A stretch of 64,000 bases of DNA from Syncephalis fuscata (lineage: Eukaryota > Zoopagomycota > Zoopagomycetes > Zoopagales > Piptocephalidaceae), in NCBI GenBank assembly GCA_025786725.1, contig JAHLTZ010000029.1, forward strand, positions 62,001 to 126,000. The letters are read 5' to 3'. Numbering within the stretch: position 1 is the first letter of the stretch; every line of letters begins with the position of its first letter. A program made the position numbers and the translations under genes. The notes under the pieces were generated by a model. The model saw only the letters and a list, made by a program, of their open reading frames with translations. It did not search any database and was not told where the DNA came from. Of the stretch, positions 1-12,399 are shown in pieces.

Positions 1-892
1 TACTGGTAATATCCAAGAACAACGTGACCAATTATTAGGCATTCAAATGCAGATGGTGCTGTTATATATAGTGCTGTATGTATCTACACACAACTGTATT
101 ACTATCAGTAGAATGGTTATAGCACAACCTTATGCAATAGCTGCATGGTGCTGTTTAATTCCATCTTTTGTAGGTTTTTTAACTGGAATATTTGTTATAA
201 TTGCAGTACTAGGCGGTTCAATGGCTTGTCGAGAGCTTACATTGACAATTTTAACTGGAATGGCTTTTGCTAATCCATGTAACAGTTTGGTTTTACTTCA
301 AAAAACATATTTAATACCATCATGTCCAAAATAAATTATATACATTGGTACTCCGCTTATACTAGCTCAACTAAGCTTTATAACTGTGCTTTTCTATAGC
401 ATATTTACTATCGAAACAAAAGTCGGCTGCGTAGATTATCATCCAAAGCTGTTTTTATGGTATTGGTTTTCTGTTTCTATGCCTGATAACATACTATTAT
501 CAGCACTTTTTAGTCGAATTGCACTAAAGCAATATCGGATGTTTGGCTCAGACATGTGGAAGCGATTAGCCCGTGATGGTTTACAAATAATGTCCATGAC
601 TGTGCTGTGCAATACAATATGCTACGCTTTCATTGCATTTCGAATTGGGGGAGATAATGCTGAACTACTTTTTGTTGTAGATTGGTAAGAGATAGTATTA
701 TGTATTGCAATATAAACTAATTGACTGATATATAGGATGATTATTGCTACACTATTAGCCAAACGCTGTGAAAGAATGCGCAAAATTAGGGATGAATCAA
801 ATCGACCCAAGACCGAATATATGATTGGTGTATCACAGATCACTACTGCGGTCTCATTAACAGAACTTGACAGTTTAAAATACAACATATAA
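1..892 (+). pseudogene. 7TM-family gene copy 1, 5'-truncated by window edge
   Basis: Base 1 matches base 52263 of a second copy, and the two stay nearly identical for about 620 bases. The reading frame encodes membrane segments of the lineage's 7TM family. It is interrupted by TAA at about 331-333, where the intact paralogue (54024-55037) has the Trp codon of its PKW motif. The frame is then open again to the splice site at 685. The intron is 685-735 (51 nt), and exon 2 (736-892) encodes the conserved tail with RPKTE and SQI motifs. Beyond base 620 the sequence stops resembling copy 2 and resembles the intact gene, so the copy is chimeric. A truncated product is possible but untested. Confidence 0.75.
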
Positions 893-1324
893 GCATATTT
901 ATCTATATCAATATTGCAATGAATTATAATCAAAATATTGACTTGTAAAAACTATAAGAAAGATATACATAAAAATAATGTAAGAATAGTATTTTACATA
1001 GTTTTATAACCTTTGTTTATTTCCAATAATATATTGCACCAATACTTGACTAAATAACAATGAAATAAAATTAATATAAATATCAATACTATATTGGCAT
1101 ATATGCAGTGATAGCATACATTTATATTAATCGTATATTATTCGCGTATTCTAAAATAAAAAATAAACTATCTTTTAAGGCTGAGTGACTAGTTGAACCA
1201 AAAGCTAGCACATAACACTGTAATTAAATAAAATGAGATAAGCACTAAAAATCATATTGTTTATTATTATCGTGTTTATTAAAATAAGAAAATAGTTACA
1301 AATTCTAATTCTTATGTATAAATA
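893..1324. other. Intergenic, AT-rich
   Basis: About 430 bases between the 7TM copy and the 3' end of the polymerase gene. I see no ORF, repeat or RNA gene here. It probably holds the two 3' untranslated regions. Confidence 0.6.
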
Positions 1325-3799
1325 TTAGTTTTTAGATTGGTTAGATTTTTTCTTGAAAAAGTCAGTAACTTTTGTTCGTTTTGAAGGAGATGGTGCAGAC
1401 TTGTCTGGTTTAGTCAATGGATTGGGTCGTTTGGAATTAGCTGGTGGATTTGAAATATTTGTTTTATCATAATTATTGCTATTTACTACTGTGGATAGAC
1501 TACGCAAGTTGTGACTAGTGGCTTGTCTAAATTCATGCCGTTCTTTTTCCATCAACGACATAGCCAAATGAAAGTCTTGATGTTCCTGTTGATCTGATAA
1601 TGAGATTTTCTTTTTACACTTGTCGCATTGAAACGTCCAGTCATCAGCATCATTATTATTTTCGACAGAATTGATTGTATCTAAAAATAATTCTTTAGAT
1701 TGATTGTCTTCCAGTACGGCATCTTTATCTTTAAAAAACTCATTAAGAACGCGTGGTTTTGCCGATATATGTGTTTTAAGCTTAGGCGATGGTGGCCGGG
1801 GTATTAATGGTGTAATGGAGGTTGATTCTGCTAGTTCTATTGTATCCGGTGTACTTGTCTTAAAAAATCGAGTAATATCCATACGTGGATCTTGTTCTGC
1901 TTTGAACTGACTTACGAAAATAGATAATCCACGGCAAGGAATGGGTACTGGCATATTGCGCAGTAAACGCAATGTTCGATTGCCCAATAAGTCTGGCGTG
2001 ATCAGTTCTTTCCTACTAATCATTGGAGTATTCTTTGAACTATAGCGCGATTTTTGTTGCGTTATATCATTAATTACAGTATAGCTGAATGACAATTTGT
2101 ATGGCCAACGATTATTTGTTTCGTATTCATCTTGTATACGACTAAATAGCTCAATAGATAATATATCTATCCATTGTTCGAATGCTTCCATTGTTTTTAA
2201 GGGATAAAAGAATGTTTTGACAGAAATCATTGAGTTAATTAAGTGGTGTGCTTTAACTAATACCAGTAGTTAGTTAATATCAATAATAATTGATTTACTT
2301 ACGCTCATCACTGCCTATACCTCGCGCAGCGTTATATGCTAATAATGCACCATTTTTAATGCTTATCTTTTCTTCCAGCTGTGCTAACGAGTATTTCCTT
2401 TTTATTCATTATATATTTCAATATAGGACATTGTCATATTAACTTACCACACATCTTTTGGCGTTTCAACGTCATAGGCAGCTTGTAGCTCATCGCCCAA
2501 CTTTCCTGAAAAATACTTTAGTTTTCGTAATGGATAATTACGTAAAGTTTGCTTAATTCCACTCGCACAAATCATTGTCTATTGCATAATTAGTCGATGG
2601 TATATTATTTCAACCTTATTTTTACCTGCTGATCTGGTTTATTCAAGCCTGATCCAAGTTTAGCCAATATTTTGTTATTTGCAATGCCTAAAGCACAGTT
2701 AATAGCCATTGCTGTAAACTGAATTCTGCTATACTTACCAATAGAACAGGTATAACAAAGCTCATCGTAGACAGCACGCCTAATATCTGTGGCTATGGCA
2801 GCGCCCAAGTTGAGAAACATGCTTGACCAGTCAGTGCATTCTTTTGGAGGTACTGGTTTATCTAGCTTTGGTGGTTCCAATCCTTCCCTTTCAGCGTTCA
2901 TCATTGTTTCTACTTCGCTTTCTATCGAGGTAGCATTTTCATCTGCTATGATATGCGTGTTTGTGTGCCATGGTACTGTTGGGCAGAATATATCCAGCGC
3001 CACTACTTCCGACATATCTCGCTCACGCGTGTACTCCTTTCTAATTTTTTCAATCAACTCCGGTTGCAGGAAATTATAAAGACGCTCAATTACAAGCGAA
3101 GTAACATCAATAAACGCCTCATCTAACGGGGGGCTACGCTTAGTAATTTTATTATCTACCATCATAACAGCCACCGTGGGACTCACCAACGCTCGCCTTT
3201 TGGATGTTTGAAGTAAATGTTTCAAACACTTTGATGATCCGTTTACTGGCACGTCTATACGAATCTAAACAGACCTTGTGGGTTTGGCGGCGTGGCCGCT
3301 CGTGATAAGCGGCCGGTTGTCCATCGCCAGCATAGGTTGCCACGTGGACCATACGTATATCTGTAGTTTCGTTAAAAGCATGTCCTATTTAATGAGTTTT
3401 ATTTACTTACCTGGGCAGTGTTTTAGCGCTTCGGCCACTGAACTTTGTCTAAAGTGCATAAATAGTACTAAACAAACGCAGATGTAAATTGAAGCTCACT
3501 TTGATACGCCTGCTCGACGAGCCGGATAGTTGACAGCAATAAGACCTTGCCACTGTTGTACTGCAAGTGGCTTTTTTGGGTCAAGTCCTAGACGTACTTG
3601 TTCTAGACGAACAATTAGCAAGCTATAGCCAACGTAGTATTCGACTCTACTTACCCACTTGGCAGTAGAAGCAATCTGTTTATGTTACTTTTAGAACGCA
3701 TTCTTTTCTCATTTACCACCTACCCAAGTCAACGTGAAGAATGACTCGTTGCCCGCTTACAAGCGAGTTGAATGCATTTAACAACTGGACATCTAACAT
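1325..3799 (-). CDS. RAD30: DNA polymerase eta (Y-family translesion polymerase)
   Basis: Nine exons join into about 685 residues: 3724-3799, 3655-3675, 3602-3500, 3448-3411, 3360-3187, 3122-2626, 2578-2448, 2397-2303 and about 2245-1325 (high to low). Introns are 48-64 nt. Family hallmarks appear in order: VDLDCFYCQVEQV (first catalytic Asp), NYPARRAGV, MVHVATY, KVCLDSYRRAS, SVDEAFIDVT (catalytic Asp-Glu), NKILAKLGSGLNKP, a little-finger region, then a UBZ zinc finger (CDKC...EHQDFH) and a C-terminal PIP-like VTDFFKK. Polymerase eta inserts bases opposite UV photoproducts in the nucleus. The UBZ binds ubiquitylated PCNA and the PIP box binds PCNA. The start ATG is chosen because it is the only one in frame just upstream of the VDLDCFY motif. 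The acceptor before the last exon (TTAG or TTAAAG) is ambiguous. No frameshift is needed. Confidence 0.93.
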
Positions 3800-6594
3800 A
3801 ATACGTAGTAACAAGGAGACTCGACAAAACACAATGGTGCGTTAAAGGAGTAAAAAATCTTAATTTGTTATAAATTATTCTATTAATTAAATACCGCGCT
3901 ACATTTGTGCTACACACAACGCGTATCTATTAACAATTATTGACCTTTTGTTATGATTGATGGTTAAATGGCTATAACTGATGATATTCGCGTAATTAAA
4001 TTGCATTTTCGTTTTATTAAATATAGAGCTGAGTGGTGAGTGACATCGATGATTAAAATACTCATCATTGTACATTCATTATCTAGTATGCATATATCAT
4101 CACGGTATGTGTTATTACTATGTATACCCGTCATTTTGCTTGATCAACGTTAAAATCATAACTAATTGACATGATCTAGTTTGTTTATAAATAATTTTAA
4201 TAAAACATAACTCCGTTCATATTCATATCGTTTGTTTTATCAATATAACTCAGTAAACAAACTAAGTGCGATAAGTGTATTTTTATTAATAAAAGAGTTG
4301 GAATCATACCGACAACAGCTATAGATAGCTTATGGCCAATATATAATAAAATAATAAACATTATAATGAATATACAGTATTGAACAAAATTAGCCATGTT
4401 AAAGTTATTGAGCATATATGCATAATCAATGAGCGGAATTAGTCGACATTTATTAATGATAAAGCTAGAACAAAAATAAAATAATTTTGGATAGAGGAAG
4501 GCTAGGTGAGTATAGAATGATATATAGAATAATAAATATACAGTAATAAAGCATATAAAACGATGTTGGTGTTATAATGCATATAGTGCAATGAGTGGAG
4601 TGAATGAAGTGTATTGAGACATATAAACAATAAAATGTGTCCAGTATAACATAGAATGATATAGAATAGTATAGAATAGAATGTGAATGCTATACGTGAA
4701 TATAGTATATATGCATACTGGATAATAACTTTACAATAATAAATATTTGATGACTGATGTCACTTACCGCCCATCACCATGTTCAATAGGTTGGATGTTA
4801 TTAAATGTTAGTCATTTAGCCACCAAGTAAACAATAAATGTGATGATGTAATGGTTAAATAAAACTTACCACTTGTCCCATGTTCAATAGATTGAATGTG
4901 TAGTTCAATTACACGAATGTTATTAAATGTAGTTATTTACGCCAAATAAACATTAAATGACTAATAAACTGTCTAATGCAAAAAATAGTTATCTTTATTT
5001 AATTAATAAATAATGTAATATATACAATCCATAAATTGAATGACATTTTATATAAAAGACTATGAATAAATTGAAATATAGATGAGGAAATTACTCAAGT
5101 GGTGGAATAAAAGAAAGAGTAAAAATCAATAGCATAAAAGCAAATACAATTATAGTGTTACAAAACCAGGTTTATGATTTTGTAAACTTTGCTACGCAAT
5201 CTAAATAGAAGAGAGAACAATAAAGGTAGCTTAGTCAAATGTTAATTAATTAAATTAATAAAGATTATTAACTTAATAGCTTAACAACTCTTTTTACCAA
5301 TAAATAGCATTATTCAGTAATTTAAACAAAAGTCTCAACTGTGTAAACCTAAAAATAAGCTAAAGTGATTGGAAGTAGAAAATTTTGTTTATTTAATGTT
5401 TGGCCAACAGTATTAAGTATTTATAATACTGTCAGTAATTAAATGGCGAGTAAATGCAATGGACCCTGATGGGAAAAAGCTTAATTAGAATACAACGAAG
5501 CTTAAACTAAACTTCGTTGAATCATGTAATTTAGGCAATAGTAACAATAGAATATGTTAACAGTAAAATAAGAAGGATGAATATCAATGCATAAACAAAT
5601 GCCATTAGCATAGAACATGATACTATAATTGACAACTAAACTTTTAAGCATTGGATTCAGTATATAAACAGCAGTGTTTATTGGATTTTAAATAAAATAC
5701 TTGTAAATACATCTACTCTAAACTACGCCTTGTATATAGAACCAATTATAATGACACGATCTACTGTATTACTCTAGTAGCTATATAGGCTATGTTTCTT
5801 TAGTATTCTTAATAAAACTGATCACCTTATTACGAATACAAAAAAAAGAAACACAGCTTATATAACTGCTAAATTAATACAAAACGAATTAGCTAAATAA
5901 TGATCTATTGTTACTACAATACAATAGACCACAACATAGCTTTATACAAAATTTAAAACAGAACGGAGATTAACAACTTTTTAAATAAGAATACACAACC
6001 ACTCTTATAAATTTTACTTGCCATATTATATGGTGCAATAAGTGTGACTTTTTTGGGGGCAGGTTCAGGCTCTTAGGAGACTGTTTGGATAGCAAATGTA
6101 AGTTTTATTTAAATATTTAATAATATTACTAATACAATGTCTTATTACATTTAATTCTATTTTATGGAAGTGATAATGTTATTATATTACATTGATATCT
6201 ATTATAAATGATGATTTAAACACAAATTAATCCAATCAACTCGTCAACTATTTAAATCGTTACAATTAATTGCGTAAAAATATTTGCTGTCCTGGGGGAA
6301 CTCAAGGTAATAGTCAACCAAACCAAAATAGAACTGCCCTTTGCTTTCTATTCTCACAAATAATGCATATTTCCGCATATTATTTCTCGTGTCAACTATC
6401 TTGTTCTACCACAAATTATATCGTAAAAGCTTTTATTCTTGTGGCTAATTACACTTGTTGCAGTCAAAGTTATATTTGAAAGTAAGTGGCATATGAATGT
6501 AAATGGAAATGGGCATATGTATTTGTTTACGCAATATTTTGTATATTGAATTAAATATCTAATTTACGCAATATTGTTAGATAACAGAAATCCA
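3800..6594. other. Long AT-rich gene-free stretch with polymerase promoter and repeat
   Basis: The first 200 bases should hold the RAD30 promoter. The rest is strongly AT-rich. It contains a dispersed repeat at 4700-4965 (separate entry) and, around 5505-5525, a short inverted motif (acgaagctta / taaacttcgt). Small hydrophobic ORFs at 4197-4415 (-) and 6270-6479 (+) have no homology I recognise and look like chance. I see no RNA gene. Confidence 0.5.
4700..4965 (-). repeat. Dispersed element, copy A (two adjacent units)
   Basis: Two head-to-tail units (cores 4755-4790 and 4864-4890) belong to a family also found at about 23165-23300 and 28795-28935. On the minus strand each core reads CTATTGAACATG, then a short variable stretch, then a consensus 5' splice site (GTAAGT here, GTGAGT elsewhere). 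Upstream of the ATG all units can encode NLLNM. The second unit carries a ~20-base insertion. Homology spans about 120-150 bases. In this copy the presumed acceptor downstream is altered (TTGTAAAG instead of TTGTAG), so it may be the decayed member. Confidence 0.6.
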
Positions 6595-8451
6595 ATGTCT
6601 ACGAAAGCGCCAATAATCGAGGATTTGTCACTGGGAAGAGTTGTTCCATCTAATAACTTCCATAGTATATCGGTGTCCCTACCTACTTGGCAAGATGCTA
6701 TAGGTCTTCGGACGGGTGTGGCAGATGTTTGTAACAAAGTAAAGATAGGATATCCACGCTTTATGTTCCATGCTAGAGTATTGCAACTGGCCAAGGAGTG
6801 TATGAATCAACATGGTGTTGATAAAAGCACCTACGGCTGCTTGCCATTCTTGACCCGTGACATGCCAGAACGATGTCGCGATTTTACATACAAAGACCAA
6901 ACGGCAAAGAATGGCATTGTAGCAGCAAATTCAATTCGTATTGAGGCATGCACATTTGGACAATATACTATACATGCTATCATCTATCCTATTGGATATG
7001 AGCAATCTGCTAAGTATTTTTGGTCATTGACAGGATGTGGCGTTTGTTCACGCTTTGCCGATTGTTGTTTAAAAGAAATAGGCATCAACGACGTAGATGT
7101 ACCTCTTGATTGTAATCTAGATTTAGTGGCTGCATCGCTCCAGCCTAATATTAATGAGTATTTACCTGCTGATCAAGCAGATAAAGCTAAACAGCTCATT
7201 CGACAACGCATTGTGGATGTTCTGCATGCAACCTACAATGATGCCGATGATGCAAATGCCGAATTTACACGACAGCATCCAAGTGCCTTGACCTTGAATG
7301 AGGACAGCGTGTATTTGTATCCTGGAGGCATGAATGTGATTTTTCATACACAGCGTCTATTAGGATTTATGAATCCAGAAAGCGAAACCGTTTGTTTTGG
7401 GTATGTATGTACTGCCATTTATTTATTTGTTTATTAACGCCTCAATAGACTTCCCTACATTAATACGCTAAGAATTTTGGAGCTGGTTGGACACGGCTGC
7501 GTATTCTTTGGCCATGGTTCAGATAAAGAAATCGACGATCTGGAAAAACGATTGGCTGATCCAACACAAAAACAAATTATTTCTATATTATGTGAAACTC
7601 CTAGCAATCCATTACTGCATAGTCCAAATATCAGAAGATTGCGTGCTGTGGCTGATAAATATGACATACCATTATTGCTTGATACCACCGTAGGCGGCTT
7701 TTCAAACAGCCAATTGTTTCCATTTGCGGATGCAATGCTTGTTAGTTTAACAAAGCTTTTCAGTGGCGATTGTGATGTCATGGGTGGCTGGTAAGTAGCT
7801 GCACTGTTGTGATTGCATTTAATAATTTGTATTATAGCTTGATTGTAAATACTACTCGATCACACGGTGCTCGTTTACAACATGCATTAAATGTAGATGA
7901 TGGCACTGGCCGTCCAGGCTACGAAGATACAATGTGGTGGGAAGATGCAATAGTGCTTGAACGAAACTGTCGTACATTTATGGAGCGAGATGCACGCATC
8001 AACCATACAGCAGAAATTATTTGTGACTATCTTCGTAGTCATCCTCAAGGTAAATATATTTGACAGTAATCAATACTATATTAACAACTCAATAGTTGAA
8101 AAGCTTTATTATCCAAAGTATATAGACAAGGAAATGTATGATTCATACAAAAGTCCAAATGGCGGCTATGGCGGTTTATTTTCGGTACTTTTACATACAC
8201 CTGAAGCAGCTCGCGCGTTCTTTGATGCATTGATATTTCCCAAAGGTCCAACATTTGGTACTAATTTTACTTTAGCTTGTCCATATGGTATATTAGCACA
8301 CTATGATATTCCAGAATGGGCAGATGAAGTTAACGCACCAGTTCATTTGATTCGTTTAACTATTGGTCTTGAAGAACCGGATTATATTCGTGCTGCATTT
8401 GATACTGCATTTGCAGCAATTCCAGATGACTGTAAGGCACTTGAAAATTAA
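6595..8451 (+). CDS. Cystathionine gamma-synthase-like PLP enzyme, copy A
   Basis: Four exons: 6595-7400, 7449-7790, 7838-8049 and 8096-8451, about 571 residues. The family is the Cys/Met-metabolism PLP-dependent enzymes, fungal STR2 type. It joins an activated homoserine ester and cysteine to cystathionine in transsulfuration. Evidence is the N-terminal VSLPTWQD block typical of fungal STR2, VYLYPGGMN, the PSNPLLHSPN substrate loop, LLLDTTVGGFSN, and the PLP lysine in SLTKLFSGDCDVMGG. The start at 6595 (MSTKAP) matches the paralogues; an upstream in-frame ATG at 6574 adds seven residues. All three introns sit at the same places and phases as in copies B and C. Copy B lies 195 bases away, tail to tail, and exon 3 with its flanking introns is almost identical between them. 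The reaction is inferred from the family; three copies may not all share it. Confidence 0.9.
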
Positions 8452-8645
8452 AGTATTTTGTTTTCTTCATGCCAGTGAATAAGTAAATGTTATGCAATAC
8501 ATACTTATACTGAATTATATGATAAGTTGTTATAAATTGCTATAATAAAACATGCATTAGCACATAATTACATGTTTTTCAATTCAAACACAAATAGCTG
8601 TATATTCATAATAGTTTATTAATATGTGGATAAATAGTAATGGCA

Positions 8646-10539
8646 TTATTCAGACTTAGTTGTGGCAGCCTCCGCTTTAGAGACGGCGTCGAATGCTGTA
8701 TCAAACCATTTACGTATAAGCTCGGGCTCTTCAAGACCAACGCTCATACGAATCAAGTGTGGTGGTACGTCAAATTCAGCCGCCCATTCTTGCTCTCTGT
8801 AATGCGCCAACAGTGTATATGGACAAACCAAGCTGAAGTTCGTGCCAAGAGACGGACCTTTGGCACAAGGTAAGGTATTATAAAATACATGGGCCGCTTC
8901 AGGTGTATGTAAAAGTACCGAAAATAAACCGCCATAGCCGCCATTTGGTTTCTTATGCAGATCATATACATCTTTAGTACTGTATTTTGGATAATAAATA
9001 TCTGCAACTATTGAGTTGTTAATATAGTATTGATTACTGTCAAATATATTTACCTTGAGGATGACTACGAAGATAGTCACAAATAATTTCTGCTGTATGG
9101 TTGATGCGTGCATCTCGCTCCATAAATGTACGACAGTTTCGTTCAAGCACTATTGCATCTTCCCACCACATTGTATCTTCGTAGCCTGGACGGCCAGTGC
9201 CATCATCTACATTTAATGCATGTTGTAAACGAGCACCGTGTGATCGAGTAGTATTTACAATCAAGCTATAAAACAAATTATTAAATGCAATCACAACAGT
9301 GCAGCTACTTACCAGCCACCCATGACATCACAATCGCCACTAAAGAATTTTGTTAAACTAACAAACATTACATCTACAAATGGCAACAATTGACTGTTTG
9401 AAAAGCCGCCTACGGTGGAGTCTACTAACAATGGAAAATCATATTTATCGGCCAATGCGCTTAATCTTCTAATGTTTGGACTATGCAGTAATGGATTACT
9501 TGGAAATTCACAAAATACAGCAAGCAATCGTTCTTGCATCGGGTCTTGCAAACGTTGCTCTAGTTGGTCAATATCTTCCTTAGACACGCTGCCATGGAAC
9601 AGGCATCCGGGACCAAATCTTTCCAAAATTTTAAGTGTATCTGTGTAAGGAAATCTACAAATCATTTGTTAGTAAACAGTTATTATTATTATTATTATTA
9701 TTATTAAGTTACCCAAAACAAACACTTTTACGTTCCGGATGCATAATGTTTAATAGATAATGGGCGGTGAATATTGCATTCATGCCACCAGGATACAAAT
9801 ACACGCTATCTTCATTTAAGGTCAAAGCACTAGGATGTTGTCGTGTAAATTCGGCATTTGTATCATCCGCATCGTTGTAGGTTGCATGCAGAACATCCAC
9901 AATGCGTTGTCGAATGAGCTGTTTAGCTTTGTCTAGTTGATCAGCGGGTAAATAGTCATCTACTAAAGGCTCAAGTGATGCTTCTACAGGATCTATATTA
10001 CAATCAAGAGGTACATCTGCGTCGGTAATGCCTACTTCTTTTAAACAACAATCGGCAAAGCGAGAACAAATGCCATTGCCTGTATTTTGCCAAAAAGCTT
10101 GGGCAAGTTTTCTATTCTCAATAGGGTAAATAGTGATATATACGTTATATTTTCCAAATTGGCACATCTCAGTGTAAATATGATCAGATATAACCAATTG
10201 TGAATTGGATTCTGTATCTGTATACGTAAGCGTTCGCTGTTTAATAATAAAGTTTCGACACAGTTTAGTTGCTTCTTCCGTTAGCATAGGTAAAGCACCA
10301 TAGATATTAGTATCTATTCCAAGTTTTTTGAGACATTCTTTAGCCAGTTGTATTACTCTGTAATGAACGACAAAGCGTGGATAGCCAATGTTTAATGTAT
10401 TGACAATTCGTGGTATTCCTTCTTGATAATCAATATTATCTTGCCAGGTAGGTAGCGATACCGATACACTATGTATATTATTGGGTGGAATGGTTCTTGT
10501 TGCGCTCAAATGGCCAAATATCGGCGCCTTGGTAGTCAT
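8646..10539 (-). CDS. Cystathionine gamma-synthase-like PLP enzyme, copy B
   Basis: Exons 9713-10539, 9313-9654, 9054-9265 and 8646-9007 give about 580 residues, with an intact frame. It has the same domain order as copy A: VSLPTWQDN, VYLYPGGMNAIF, PSNPLLHSPN, and the PLP lysine in SLTKFFSGDCDVMGG. The first intron (9655-9712) is longer than its counterparts because it holds a TTA-repeat run. The C-terminus (after EEPELIRKWFDTAF) is longer and more diverged than in copy A. The gene is tail to tail with copy A, so the pair forms an imperfect inverted repeat. Selective near-identity in exon 3 against a diverged remainder suggests conversion between the copies. Confidence 0.9.
9675..9706. repeat. 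TTA microsatellite inside an intron
   Basis: About nine ATT/TTA units lie within the first intron of copy B and lengthen it to 58 nt. The equivalent introns of copies A and C lack it. Confidence 0.85.
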
Positions 10540-10900
10540 ATTTGCTTTTAATCACTATAACCAATATAGAAAAATTGGTGGATAAATAAAATATTTGATT
10601 CATATTATTGTGAAAAAAGTGCCATTTATTAAGTGCGTTTTTATCAAGTATTTCCAACATTCCACGTGGATACACAGCCGTGTAACGAATCAGTATTGCA
10701 GATCAAGTTCAATATACGTAATGCTATATTTACTATGGTATAATGGGGTGACGACGACAACGACGACGACGACGTAATAGCTCAAAATGTCGATCATGTT
10801 GTCATAGTGTTAAACTATTTTGTTATATATACAGCATTGATATAGAATGTGTACAATCTATACTACTATTTAACTATTTTAATTTATTATAATTAATCAT
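10540..10900. other. Intergenic with GAC microsatellite
   Basis: Upstream region of the minus-strand enzyme copy B and downstream region of the next minus-strand gene. It holds a GAC/ACG trinucleotide run at about 10749-10775. Nothing else recognisable. Confidence 0.6.
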
Positions 10901-12340
10901 TTAGGCAAGAAGAGTTGCTAATCTTTGTTTCAAAGCATGACATATTGTATTGGACATCAAAGCATCCATAGAATATATAGCAAGTGCTGCTTGATCTTGT
11001 GTATTGACATCTATACTATACGATTAAAGATAGCTTTTACAGCATATTGCTTACCATCACGACTCAAGGTTAAAGAAACTGCTGCTTTACTATTAGGAAA
11101 ATAACATTCAGCGTAATGAGCACTTTGGATGATCGTCGATAGCTGCCTTCTACATCGTAATTAACATCATTGTGTAATCTCTAAATAACATTAGCCTACT
11201 CTGGTAAATATTCTCCTAATAATAATGCCAATAGCATGCGATACACTTGATCGATAGAGTACGCCCTTCCATCTACCATGATCTTGTATCGACTGAGCTG
11301 TTCTGCCAGTCTCTGTAATGAAATAGGTATTACGTAGTGTCTATCAAGCGATGACAGTACATGCTGACTTGGTTTATTTGTCAAACGTTTGAATTGACCC
11401 TTCAAATCTAACGTTTGATCTGCCATTTCTATTAAATCATCGTTATCACTCTCAATCTTATAATAAGTATTGGCAGATGCAAATCGTAATAAATCCATAT
11501 TCACAATAGCCACCGGTAGAGATACTGTATTATAATTAATACAAATATTAATACTATTTAACAGCAATAACTATAGACTACTCACCACTCTGGCCGTGTT
11601 CCATCCAACGGGTCAGTTGCAATTGAACTTCAAGTGGTGCTGGTGTCCAAATGAAATCCACTGGAATTATTCTATCCCTGTTACAGTTACAATCCATTCT
11701 TACTCAATCCGTGATCTAAACACTTACCAAGTATCATTTGGTTCTAGTGCAGGTAATGAAAAAGTGTGTCGAGTGTGTTTATCCACATGAATACGGCTCT
11801 TTAAATGAACATCCACTGTATAACAGTTCAATAACAAGTTATGGACTATTTACACTTTACAGTTGTATTCATATTACATATTAATAAGGATACATGACCA
11901 ACCACCAGGAAGGGAATAGATGGCAGTTAAACGAAGATGCAAACCTGATTTGTTAGTAGTAGCCTTTTGCTTCTTATTACTCTCTTCTTCTCTTATATTA
12001 TGTGGTAACACTTCATAGCGTAGCAATCGGCGTTCTTTTGACGATGTTAATAGATGGCAGTCCTTTTTACCATCTAGTTGATACGACTTTTCTCGTAATA
12101 GCCAGGCAATAATACCGCCTAGTTCTAACAGCGCAGTGTCTAATGACTATTATAATTAAAGTTATCTTTTCTATCTACTGCCAATAGTGCCATTTGTAAT
12201 ATTGCTTAGTACCTGACACTGGTCTAATAGTCGATTATAGCTCTCCTCTGCTTCTTGTAATTCTTTTAAAGACTTTTCTACTTTAAATTGATATGGTTAA
12301 GTGATGCCATGGGAGAAAAAGTTTGTTTTGATTTTTTTCT
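10901..12340 (-). CDS. Unrecognised protein with N-terminal coiled-coil-like region
   Basis: Spliced minus-strand frames line up into one protein. The segments are: a charged helical start (VEKSLKELQEAEESYNRLL), then a segment ending near AIYSLPGG, then VDVHLKSRIHVDKHTRHTF, then IIPVDFIWTPAPLEVQLQL, then the 11196-11567 frame (MDLLRFASANTYYKI...LLLGEYLPE). After a 50-nt intron a final part reads QLSTIIQSAHYAECYF, ending in LKQRLATLLA before TAA at 10901-10903. I do not recognise the family. The start is unresolved: an ATG at about 12349-12351 is out of frame with the next segment, so a small 5' exon or a missing base is likely. It is divergent from PRP24 with only ~50-60 bases between the putative starts. 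Confidence 0.55.
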
Positions 12341-12399
12341 GCTCGCACCACTCTTATTACTGTTACTGTTACTACTACTTGTCAAATAAGCAGGTCAAC

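Noticed and set aside
3729-3917. 62-codon minus-strand ORF upstream of RAD30
   Set aside because: It overlaps RAD30 exon 1 in another frame; the conserved frame beginning at 3799 explains the region.
4197-4415. Hydrophobic minus-strand ORF of 72 codons
   Set aside because: AT-rich DNA gives Ile/Leu/Phe-rich frames by chance; no homology, no splice or promoter context.
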